NCBI GenBank assembly: GCA_014529385.2
Contig: CM043952.1
Coordinates: forward strand, 56,582,619 to 56,646,618
Length of the DNA: 64,000 nucleotides
Origin: Adiantum capillus-veneris
Lineage: Eukaryota > Streptophyta > Polypodiopsida > Polypodiales > Pteridaceae
Reading direction: 5' to 3'
Shown here in pieces: positions 1-10,141 of this stretch. Under the pieces are notes generated by a model. The model ran no database searches. It worked only from the letters and a program-made list of their open reading frames with translations, and had not been told where the DNA came from. The stretch's first letter is position 1; each line of letters begins with the position of its first letter. Position numbers and translations under genes: made by a program.

Positions 1-306
1 CCTAGCAGAGGCAGTGGTACGAGGATTGTCATCGCCCTAGAGCACCATCACGTGTTCCTACTCCTTTAGCGTCTCCCTTTGTTTCGAAGCATTCAACGCG
101 CTCCGAAGACTCGGTGTTGACAAGACAATCTTCACACTCGTCTAGGCACCGACGCTCTAGTGCTGGCGGCGGCAGTTGTTGTGGGGATGCCGCCACCGGT
201 GCCTCGACACCGCCTCGTGTTCGACGAGGCTCCTTACCCTCCCCTTCTTTGCCTGCCCGCACACCAGCCACGGCATCGCCATCTATGCCAGGTTTTGCGC
301 GCCTAA

Positions 307-1103
307 CGGCTGCTCCTAGCAGCTCCACAACACTATCTACTCCTTCGAGAGTCACCCGACACTCCTTGCTTCGGGGCCCAGACTCCAGTGGAGACACCTG
401 ATGTCCATACCCCCATTGACATGCCGCTAGAGACGCCTGCCGGGACACCCAGGTTCACGCATCACCGGCGAGAGGGCTTGCCTTACTCCGTCGACTTCAG
501 CGACGGCATCATCTTGGATGATGAAGGAAAGAAGGTGATCTCGTGCATGCGCGGTCTTTACTCTTAGGTGTTTAGACACTACATACTAAACACCTGGAGT
601 GAAGTACCAAGTGATTTAAAAAATAGTCATCAGCATGCTGCATGACAAGTTTCCCGTTTCAACACGGGATGACCGCTTCAATGAAGACCTCATGAAGGTT
701 CGAATGCACAAATACTGCAAGCACAAGCGTTCTGAAGTGCAAAAAGCAATAAAGCATACATGGAACAGACCAGATTGGCTGGCCAAAGAAGATTGGAAGA
801 ACGTGAAGAAAGCAGCGCACGAGAATCCTGACAAGTGGAAGCAACAAAAGGAGGCAGCCAAAGCACGAGTAGAGGTAAGGAGCTCGCACCACTTGGGAAG
901 CAGCAGGTGGCAATCATTTGAGGCCAATTTTGTAAGTGTTTTCGCATTGCTCTTTAGGTTTGATAGTTTATGGTTTAGGGGTTTTTAAATTCCAACATAA
1001 TAGATTCTTTGTATGTTTTGACAGTGGTCGATGATAGGATGTGACCCCACACCGTACGAGCACGAGTACACAGGCAGGAAGGGCTTAAACGCCCTGATGG
1101 ACA
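307..1103 (+). pseudogene. CACTA (En/Spm-type) transposon ORF remnant, cut by Copia-1
   Basis: Two coding blocks are visible. The first (307-567) is Thr/Pro-rich and ends in DDEGKKVISCMRGLYS before a stop. The second (about 583-930) begins WSEVPSDLKN and continues, after a frame break near 635, into a charged stretch ending RSSHHLGSSRWQSF. The Trp-rich spacing followed by a basic H-x-GS-x-x-(S/W) tail resembles the plant Transposase_24 / Ptta-En-Spm family, which is carried by CACTA transposons. A good intron follows: donor GTAAGT at 931, acceptor TTTTGACAG at 1022, after which coding resumes (WSMIGCDPTPYEHEY) until the Copia-1 LTR starts at 1104. No terminal repeats or transposase catalytic core are visible. 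Upstream 1-306 is GC-rich and Pro/Arg-coding in frame with stops, probably the same gene. The family call rests on motif resemblance only. Confidence 0.5.
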
Positions 1104-1328
1104 TGTTGGAATTAGGGTTGCAGAGAAACGAACACAGCTTGGAGATGACAAAGGAAGCTCAAGGCACACAATAGAGAGTGTTACTTAGTGTGCAATGGAA
1201 AGATAGATAGCCCTACAGTGATGGGCGTATATACAATGCTCGGGGGAAAAAACCTCCTCAAGAGGGAAAAAATGTCCGGGCGGTCCTAGTGTGTTCACAC
1301 AAAACACTACCACATGTATATGGTAACA
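1104..1328 (-). repeat. Copia-1 3' LTR (225 bp)
   Basis: Read on the minus strand it begins TGTTACCATATACATG and ends CCAACA, as do both Copia-2 LTRs at 46009-46235 and 50961-51187. Several substitutions and small indels separate it from those copies, so Copia-1 is the older copy or belongs to another subfamily. The adjacent purine-rich tract on the internal side confirms that this is the 3' LTR. Confidence 0.93.
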
Positions 1329-1403
1329 AATCCCTCCTGGAGTGATGCGGTGAACGAGAGCTGGCACATGCGTAAAGGGAAGTGCCATGCTCTGAGGACA
1401 TGA

Positions 1404-4400
1404 TCAGTCCACAAAGGGGAGTAAGCCCAAAGCTTTGCATAAAGCTTCAAGCTTCTCACGAGACAATGCCTTCGTGAAAAGATCTACAAAGTTGTCATGT
1501 GTTGGCACATAAGCCAAGCTTATCTCTCGTGTTGAGAGCCTCTCCTTGACATAGTGGTAATGCACCTCAATGTGCTTTGTGTGAGCATGAAAAACTGGGT
1601 TCCTCGCAACTGCCAATGCGCTCTGACTGTCAGTGTAGATAGTGTTGGCAGTGTCCTGTCCAACACAAATCGGCAATAAGGTGTCTGAGCCATACACACT
1701 CAACCGTAGGTGTGAAGACTGCCTTGTACTCAGCCTCACAACTTGAACTGACCACAGTAGGTTGCTTCTTGCTCAACCATGATATACATGAACTGCCAAG
1801 CATGAAACAAAAAACACTTGTGGACACTCATGTGTTAAAACAACCAGCCCAATCTAAGTCCGAAAAGCATGCAAGTCTGGCGCCAATGATCCCCCCTTAG
1901 GATAAAACAAGCCAAGATGTAAAGTGCCACTAAGGTAGCAAAAAATCCTCTTGACAGCCTGCCAATGCTTAGACCCTGGGCTATGCATAAATCTGCTAAC
2001 CTGTGAGACTGCAAACTGAATATCTGGCCTCCTATTGCATACATAAATGAGACAGCCAACAACAGTTTGATAAAGAGTGACATCATCAGGATCACCAGCA
2101 TCATGTAGACTTAACTTCAAACCTGTTTCCATGGGAGTGGCAATAGGTTTGCAATCCTTAAGTCCAAACTTACATAGCAATGTCTCTATGTAACTTTTCT
2201 GACACACCTTACATAAACTTCCTCAAATATGTCACCATTCAAGAAAGCAGTAACAATATCTGGTTGATGTACATCCCAGCCAAAATGAGCTGCCAATGCA
2301 TATAGAAAACGCACAGTAGTCATACAACAAGTGGGAGCAAAAGTCTCTTCATAGTATATGCCTTTTTGTTGTACATAACCCTTTGCAACAAGTCGAGCCT
2401 TATGGCGATCGATCTCACCATCCGGCTTGCGTTTCAACTTGTAAACCCACTTCGTACCAATGGCCTTTTTGCCAGGAGGCAAATCACATAAATTCCATGT
2501 GTCATTTTCTATAAGTGCATCATATTCTCATTGCATGGCAGCCATCCAATTTTCTGAATTCTGTGCAACATTAAAAGACAGAGGCTCCTCAACATCATGT
2601 AAGCTAGACACAGCCAAAGCATAACAATCTCATGCATAAGATGCATGGCGAGACCCTGAACGAGTACGACTAGACAAAGGTGCATCCAATTTACTGTCAC
2701 ACAAAGTGTGCACCAGCCATTTTGGCATACCTCTAGCCTGCTCATTTTCAGCCCTTTCCTCATCAAGTACATCATGTACATCTGCATCAGTAATAGGCAC
2801 ATCTGTAATATTTTTAGAAACCCCTATAGGTTGTACATTTGCCTCATTGGAACTTACATTCCTATTTTCACCACTGAACAGAGGCAACAAAGTGTCATAA
2901 ATGTCCTGTGAGCTTGCATTACCGTCTCTAGTACATGATAGCAAGGCTGAATAGAATCTTCCACAAACATATATCCCGTGAAACTAGAATACGTTTTGTT
3001 TGCGGGTGATACAACCTGTAACCTTTGCTTTCAGCACTATAACCAACAAAAATACATTTGACAGTCTTATCATCCAATTTTCTGTGTTGTGTTTCTTGCA
3101 CCAAAGCATATGCCAAACAGCCAAAAACACGCATGTGCTCAATAGAAGGCTTTCTATCATTCCATGATTCATATGGAGTGATAGACTACAAAGCTTTCGT
3201 AGGACACCTGTTTAGTGCACACATGATGGCATCAAGCCAAAAAGAATGCGGTATAGCTTGACTTTTGACCATACATCGTGCCATTTCCGTAAGTGACCTG
3301 TTTTTCCTCTCAGCAACACCATTTTGCTGAGGTGTATAAGGCACTTTACATTGGTGTTTTATCCCACGACTAGCCAGGAATGCATTGAATTCATGAGACA
3401 TATACTCCCCCCCTCTATCGGAACTTAGGGTGCCCATAGTACATTTCAAGACATTTTCAGCCATAGCCAGAAATTGTTTGAAGCACATAAAAACTTCGGA
3501 CTTCGCTTTAAGCGGAAATACCCATGCATGTCTGGAGTAATCATCAATGAAATTCGCGAAGTAAATGTAATTGCCCAAGGACGGAGTTTGCATGGGCCCA
3601 CAATCATCACTATGCACAAGCTGTAACCTGCATGTGGCCCGAACTGAACCATCCTTTGGAAACTTAGAACGCTGCATCTTACCCAAAATACAGCCTTCAC
3701 AAACATGTTTGACAAGTGCTTCAAGAGGCGGCAAAGAAGCAACCATATCGGATTTCTGCAAACGTAGTAAACTGGAAAAATTTAGATGACCAAAACGTGC
3801 ATGCCAAAGTTTTGGATCTGAAATAGCCCTTCAATCATTTGCAAAATTTTGTCCACACTTGTCATACAAAGTGAGCTTATATAGCCCATGGCACAAAAGC
3901 CCAGAAGCAACGATTTCATCACCAAAATTGAGATCATGAACTGTACATTTGTCATCCACAAATTTGACTACAAGTCCAAGTCTGGCAAGTGCAGATACAA
4001 GCAAAAGATTCTTCTTGATCCCAAGTACATAAAGTGCATCAACAAGTGTGAAAGAACTGCCATTAGCAGCAGTAAGCACAATCTTTCCAACTCCTGGATA
4101 AGAGGCATTATTGGCACAAGCCAGAGAATTCCCATGAGGGACAGACTCAAGAGAGGTGAACAATTCACAATGTGAGGTAATGTGCTTTGTAGCACCACTG
4201 TCGAGATCTCACACATGTGAATCTGCAGCAATTGACAAGCATGCATCATGGACAACAGGATTCTAAGTGCACTCTGCGCTAAAAGCCCATTCTGCATCAA
4301 ATCAGCATTACAGTCTCCTTTCACAAAAGACTCAACAATGGCTGCATTTGTAGCGGAACTAGCATTTGGAGTGGAACCACCCTCTTTCTTCTTAGCCTCT

Positions 4401-4440
4401 TTGGCCTTCAACTTAGGACACTGCTTGATCAAGTGATCAT
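1404..4440 (-). pseudogene. Copia-1 gag-pol pseudogene
   Basis: Reading down from 4440 on the minus strand: the last half of the gag zinc knuckle (IKQCPKLKAKEAKKK), a protease region (about 4200-3830), integrase with the GPMQ and DDYSRHAW blocks and a QQNGVAERKNRS motif (3761-3186), the GAG-pre/connection region, the RT N-terminal half (KARLVAKGY, 2482-2220) and RNase H (SCEAEYKAVF, YTDSQSALAVARNP, 1830-1404). It is broken by many frameshifts. An in-frame TAG sits after CPTKAL, at the same codon as in Copia-2. A deletion of about 0.35 kb relative to Copia-2 joins EEVYV to QKSYI at about 2205, removing the YVDD catalytic motif, so no functional RT is possible. The gag-pol junction keeps a GAA codon where Copia-2 has TAA, but has lost one base just upstream. 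Confidence 0.92.
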
Positions 4441-4450
4441 TAGTAGTCTG

Positions 4451-4580
4451 TAAGCGTCGCTATGGTCGTCGCTATATGTGTTGCTATATAGCGACATGCA
4501 TAGCGACGGGTGTAGCGACGCTCATAGCGATGTTCCCGTATCGACGCTGTTAGCAACGATCGTAGCGATGTCGAGAAGTA
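4451..4580. repeat. Cluster of direct and inverted AGCGACG motifs
   Basis: About eight copies of (T)AGCGA(C/T)G or its complement CGTCGCTA lie within 130 bases, between the broken end of Copia-1 and the start of Gypsy-A coding sequence. One pair, 4468-4477 and 4486-4495, is a perfect 10-bp inverted repeat with an 8-base loop. No coding potential is apparent. It may be the 5' untranslated region or a damaged 5' LTR of Gypsy-A, or independent foldback DNA. Confidence 0.7.
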
Positions 4581-4618
4581 TAAAACCCAATGTATTTCCG
4601 TCGTTAACAGCGTCATAA

Positions 4619-7600
4619 GTGCATACAACCTCTTGTAGTGTGTCTTTAGTGGATTTCAATTTGTGTATAGGAAGTGAGGTCGTGAAAGTATGCTCAATAG
4701 AAATGTACAAGGTCATTGAGGAGTTCAAAAATGCTCAATGTGTTGATGTTCGAGTGAAGACTAAGTATAAGTATGTGGCAAAGAAAGTGAAACCAGTGAC
4801 ATTACCTCTACCAAAACATTGCACAAATAAGATGGAGCAAGCTGCTTTGGAACCTAGCCTTCGTGACCCAAGCAAGATTGGACACCACACAGGATTCTTT
4901 GAAGGAGTTAAAGGTTGGTTGCGAGGATAGTTTGACAAAAGCTGAAAAGATATGCTTTGAAGACATGCTTGCCAAACGCGAAAAAGCTTTTGCATTTCAG
5001 CCCTATGGGATAGGGTGTGTTGACCATTGTCGCTCCTATGGTGATCTTCACTATCCCTCATGTACCTTGGAACTTGAGGTCTATTTCTATTCCAAAGGCT
5101 CATTTGCCAAAACTCATTGAGTTGCTTAATGAAAAGATCAAGATGGGTATTTTGGAGCCTTCTTGTGCTCTATTCAGACAGGTGGTTCATGGTTCCAAAG
5201 AAAAATGGTTCTTTACGCTTTATTCAGGATATGCAACCTATAAATAAGGTGACAATCAGAAATGTGGATATAGGACCAATTGTCGATGAGTTTGCAGAGG
5301 CATTTGCGGGAAAGGCACTATATTCTATGGGAGATTTGTACTCGGGGTATGATCAATTCCAACTAGCAATGGGAAGCAAGGACCTGACTACCATGAGGAC
5401 ACCCTTGGGTTTAGTAAGGATGTGCACTTATCTCAAGGGGCAACTAATTCAGCTACACATATGATGAATGGTATGAACAAAGTCCTACGTGACTTCATAC
5501 CGCAAACTACAATACCTTTCCTTGATGATGTGCCAATCAAAGGATGTGATGTAAGCAATATAGATGTGGCTCTAGACTTGGGGGGGTGCCGCAAGTATGT
5601 GGAAAACCATATCAATGATTGTCATAATATCTTGTTAAGGTTGGAAGAGGTGAACCTTACCTTGTCTGGCCAAAAGTCAATGTTTGGTGTGAGCGAAGTT
5701 CTTATTGTCGGACATATGTGTGGACCATATGGTAGAAGGCCTTGTCCTGCAAAGATTGATGTAATTCAGAGAATGAAAGAGAAATGTAAAAATGTCACTG
5801 AGGTTCGAAGGTTCTTCGATGCATACGTGTTTTATGTTATCTGGATTCCGCATTATGCACGTGTGTCAGAACCTTTGTATCAACTTTTGAGAAAGAACCA
5901 AAAGTTTCAATGGGAAGAAATGCATACCCATGCCATGACAAAATTAAAGAAGTTGTTGCTTATGTCTCCACCTTTGAGGAAAGCAAACTATGAATGTGGA
6001 ATCAAAAGTTTCAATGGGAAGAAATACATACCCGTGCCATGACAAAATTAAAGAAGTTGTTGCTTATGTCTCCACCTTTGAGGAAAGCAAACTATGAATG
6101 TGGAAGATATGTAATTGTGACAATGGATACTAGCCCCACCCGAATTGGATGGGCGATTGGGCAAGATGATGATGACGACAAGCGATATGTGGTGAGATTT
6201 GGAGCAAAAGTCCTAAGTGCTCGTCAACGCAACGATCAGGTAAAAAGGGAGTTATGGGGAGTAGTCACAGCTTTGAAATGTGACAGACTATTTGATAGGA
6301 GCAAATGTAATAGTGGAGACTGATTGTCTACCCCTTCTTGGAATAATCACAAGTTGCTCAGCTCCCGATATTTCTATGTTGAGATGGATTGCCTACATAA
6401 AGTCCTTGAATCCAGAATTTAAGCATATTGCAGGGAAAGATAATCCAGTTGTGGATATGCTTTGAAGAGCAAGGTATGAAAATGAAGAAGACATGGTTAT
6501 CGAGGGCGATGATGTAGGCACATAGTTCTATAGTATCTCCCATGCCAATGGGTGATCATGTGTACCTGTCAAATGCACGCGAGTCATTTACAGAGGACCT
6601 ATATCAAGGTGACTGGTTGCTCATTGGATGCTATCTTAGCACTTTGACAAGGCAAGAAGGGTGGATTGATCAAGAGTTCAAAAGAACACGGAGAAAGGCC
6701 TATGGATACTTTTTGAAAGATGGGTGCTTATAGAAGCGGCCAAAACAAAGAAATGGAATGCCGATGAGAGTCGTGAGCCACTCAAAATGAGCTTATGAAA
6801 AAGTTTCATGAGAGTCTTTATGTTGGGCATAGAGGTGTATGGGCCACCATTTCTAAGATGAAAGAGAGGTATTGGTGAAAAGGTATGTATAAAGATGTAT
6901 CTCACTTTGTGGAGTCTTGTGAAACGTGTCAAATGTATTCAAATGTACGTCATCGTGATGGGTCACACCCTACTTACCCATTGGCCATGCATTACAAGTG
7001 GGAAGTAGATCTCGTTACAATGACATTGGGCTTATGGCAAATGAGATACATAGCGCTTGCATGAGAAGCTTTAACCAACCAATTTGAAGGTCATGCTCTA
7101 AGAACAAAAAGCACAGAAGGGGTATGTAAGTTCCTCTTGGATGATGTAGTTAGCCGTTATGGCTGTGTCGGGAAAATAATAGCGGACAGGGGTGAGTTGG
7201 ATGCTGACAAAGCAAGGGATTTTTCCTCTAGATTGGGCATTAAACTTGCTCTCACTACTGCATATAATCCTGAGGAAAATGGCAAATCAGAGCGTGGACA
7301 TCCTCCTGTTATTAAAGCTTTGGCTAAGGCCTGAAAAGGTAAAATGGGAGAGTGGCCTAAGTTATTATGCCTTATGGGCTAATCGTACAACTCATAGCTT
7401 AGTTTTACTGGTTATATGCATTTTGAGTTGATGTATGGTTAGAAACCTATAATGCCAATTGAGGATGTAATTCCCACATGGAATGTATTGCCTTGGGAAG
7501 ATGGAATGAGTAGGGAAGACCTTCTTGCTTTGCGCATACAACAGTTAGAAAGAAGGCCCCAAGATATTGAGATTGCAGTAGCACGATTGAAAGATGCAAG

Positions 7601-7883
7601 GTTAAAGAATAAAGACAAATTTGATAAGAGGCATAGGCTCCAACCTAAAGCTATTGAGGAAGGTGATTGGGTGTTGGTGTATGACAGCAGTCTTGACAAC
7701 CAGCATTCAACAATAAGAAAGCTTTCAAAGAGATGGTTTGATCCTTATGTTGTTCAGCATGTACATGGGAATGCAACTTATACCTTGCATGAATTAAATG
7801 GGACAAAAATGAAGATTCCCACCGCAGAGAAAAGAATCAAGTTATTCAAAAGAAGAAGTGATACAAATCCCCTTGATTCATAG
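4619..7883 (+). pseudogene. Gypsy-A pol pseudogene (RT, RNase H, integrase)
   Basis: N-terminal linker (about 4619-5010), then RT: WNLR, IPKAHLPKLIELL, VPKKNGSLRFIQDMQP, GYDQFQLAMGSKDLTTMRT and the catalytic FLDD at about 5518-5530. RNase H lies around 6100-6460 (VTMDTSPTRIGWAI, KRELWGVV, ETDCLPLLG, HIAGKDN). Integrase has the zinc-binding H-H-C-C region (HESLYVGHRG to CETCQ, about 6800-6935), IIADRGELDADKARDF, AYNPEENGKSERG and a C-terminal domain with GDWVLVYDSSLDNQH and KRWFDPYVV. Many frameshifts and stops plus a 104-bp duplication inactivate it. The wording of these motifs matches what I know from basidiomycete and ascomycete gypsy polyproteins better than from the common plant Reina, CRM, Tekay, Athila or Tat lineages. 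I see no chromodomain. Placement in a fungal-like lineage is from memory of the family and needs a tree. Confidence 0.88.
5899..6106 (+). repeat. 104-bp tandem duplication inside Gypsy-A RNase H region
   Basis: The segment 5899-6002 is repeated at 6003-6106 with only a few differences. The unit length is not a multiple of three, so the duplication itself breaks the reading frame. It spans the end of the RT-connection region (FQWEE to KANYECG). Confidence 0.95.
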
Positions 7884-8600
7884 GAAAGTTAGAATGAAGG
7901 CTCTCATGAAAATGGTATGGATGTGGATGAAGAACAAGAGGATGATGCGTTAGATTTCGTTGAAAGCAATGATGAAACTGACATGTATGTGGACTTAAAT
8001 GAAGATTGAACTTGCAAAAGACATCTGTGGCACATGTCGAAGGATGTGCAAGTTTAGAGGGGATGGATGTCGTGCCATGGCACGATTATAATATGAAATG
8101 ACAATATTTACCTCACTCTCAATGCTTTTGTTATGTGGGACCAAATGCTATGATGTACATAGTATGATATATGCGAAAACGGATGCCATGGTTGCAGGCG
8201 TGTACATACCTTGCCAGGTAGGCGAGGCCAAGGACGTGGCACCGTTGCATGTTTTAACACATTAAATCATGTCTAATTTGCTTTAGCAATGTACAAATGC
8301 CAAGTATATCGAAGTGGCACGCTCGTTTTGCCTAGAAAGTTTAATGTGGACAATCTCGACCAAAAATAGCAGGTTTCATGCGGAGGCGTAAAAGACGTGT
8401 CCAAAGTGCTTAGGTTCAACATGAAATTCAAGCCCAATGGGATTTTTCCCAGCTCTTTTAAGCTTTTTACGAACAAAAAATTAGCATTTTTGGACTAAAA
8501 ATAGCCTTAAAATGATCAAAAATAGCCTAAAATAAGCTCAAAATAGCTCAAAATGCCACATCAACGACGGTGCCGTCATTGCCTAAGTTGTGTGGAAAAT

Positions 8601-10141
8601 TTTAGAGCCAAGAATGAGCTCATTTGGACATATGAGCAAGGAGATACAGCCATTCCTTTACAGGGTGCTAGTGCAATCCCGTGCTGCTTCCACTACATGG
8701 TTGAGGCTGAGGCCTCCAATTAGGGTTTCCCCTCCTCAAATAACTACTTGAGCTTCTCCAATCTAGTACTGAAGCTTCCATGAAATGGTCACAATGAAGA
8801 ATTGAAGTGTAAATTTAGGATTTTTAACAGGTCGAATAAGCACTGCATCTGTGCAATTGGGAGCGAGGCTACACCTAATCTTCACACACAAGAGTTTGAG
8901 TTGATCTTGGTTCATTTTCAAAGTGGAGCTTTCATGGGTGGAGTTTTGTTCTTTTCACACCACGAGCCTTGAACCATCAACCTTGGGGTTACATCATGAA
9001 GGCTCAACCAACTGAGCTACTCTTTGGGTAAGCGTCATCCTTCATACATCAACCCAAGTCTGTCCAATAAAAGCACTACTCTTGGAACTTGTCCCTTGCC
9101 ATAACAAAGTTTCAAGCTTCCCAATGGTTATGTAGTCGTGTCCACCCCAGCTCAAACAATTTCCAGTGGCACTCTAGCAATTAACTCTTTTGAAGGTAGT
9201 AGTTTACTCTTTTGGAGGCATTTCTTTGGCTCCCCCTTGAGCTTCATCAAGAATTTCTTTACAAAGCACAACCTCTAATCAGTAGCAAGGTTAGGTTAAG
9301 GGCCCTCTAATAAGCTTCAAAAGCAATATCTTTATTGGTATCAAACCTCATACATGTCTCAGAACTTCCCTTAGCCCTCATCTTCTCCTTAAACCTTGTC
9401 CATGCTATCATTGGTTGATAAGGTGCCGATTTGGACCACAAGGGGTCAGATTTGCTTCAAAGAGAGCCAGGGCTCTCTTTCCCTTGAGTCAAATGCTTAT
9501 ATCTTTTGCTTTTCTCGTCAGGATCTTGCTTGGTTAAGCCTTTACCCTTTTGATTGTTGAGGGTTTGCTAGTCTACTGTGCATGCAAAGCTTCAAGAATT
9601 CATAACAAACGCTTACCACAAGAATAAACAACCATCATCACAACATTTCATTGGCACTTAACCTTAATGGTATAGCCTTGCCAAGGTTGGAGCTGAGGCT
9701 TCCAGTCCCATTTTCCCCTTGCAGGATTGCTATGGTTTGCGCTATAGATTTTGTTGCAAAGGGTTATCCAGGTAACAAAACTAGTTTAGCTTCTTGATCT
9801 CTTCTTAGGGGGTACCACAACCTCATGTGGTAACACAACCTTTTCTCAACAATATGCTGCAAAACTAGAGTCACGCACTCACCTTTGCACTTCAATCCTA
9901 GCTGGGGTGTTTATCTACAGTACTTACACTTCACACTAAAACTGTGATAGCAAGAACTGAAGAGCATCGACCTTGGTTCCGTTCTGTCCAGATCACTAAA
10001 TGACTTGTAGGGGTACCACCAGCAAGCTCCTTAATGTGAAGTGACTTCCAGCCCCTCTGCCTTCTTCGATGGCAGCACTGTATATTTTCCACTCCATTGA
10101 ACCTGAGTTTCTCTCTGGACTAAGTGCATCGGCCTTAGACG
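8601..10141. other. Intergenic, no gene recognised (contains one tRNA-like site)
   Basis: AT-rich DNA with frequent stops in all frames. I see no conserved protein motif, long repeat or LTR boundary. Short TTGAGCTTC/GAGGCTTCC phrases recur but not in a regular array. The only nameable item is the tRNA-like cassette at 8955-9028. Confidence 0.6.
8955..9028 (-). repeat. tRNA-derived (SINE-like) Pol III cassette
   Basis: On the minus strand an A-box match TAGCTCAGTTGG (9019-9008) is followed 32 bases later by a B-box-like GGTTCAAGGCT (8975-8965). The D-arm GCTC/GAGC pairs perfectly, but the anticodon and T stems do not form a good cloverleaf, so this is more likely a tRNA pseudogene or SINE head than a working tRNA gene. 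Confidence 0.45.

Larger units (their letters stand above)
1104..4440 (-). mobile_element. Copia-1: truncated Ty1/copia retrotransposon
   Basis: A minus-strand copia element. Its 3' LTR is at 1104-1328, followed by the polypurine tract (reverse complement of 1329-1342), the pol region and the end of gag. It is the same family as Copia-2 (46.0-51.2 kb): the LTR, PPT and coding sequence align along most of the length. Similarity stops abruptly at about 4440 inside the gag zinc knuckle, so the gag N-terminus, primer site and 5' LTR are missing. The 5 bases before the LTR are GGACA; the matching right-hand target copy cannot be tested because that end is lost. It is inserted in the CACTA remnant. 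Confidence 0.93.
4619..8600 (+). mobile_element. Gypsy-A: decayed Ty3/gypsy element of fungal-like type
   Basis: A plus-strand Ty3-type element with domain order RT, RNase H, integrase. The coding region ends at about 7883-8007. A purine tract (AGAGGGGATGGA) ends at 8067 and TGTCGTGCCATGGCACGA starts at 8068, which is the expected arrangement of PPT and 3' LTR start. The LTR's far end could not be fixed, so 8600 is a rough limit. No matching 5' LTR is visible between 4441 and 4618. The left boundary abuts the truncated Copia-1. Confidence 0.75.

Noticed and set aside
29..448. Minus-strand open frame of about 139 codons
   Set aside because: It lies opposite the GC-rich Pro/Thr-coding CACTA region; no motif, and GC-rich DNA often leaves the opposite strand open.
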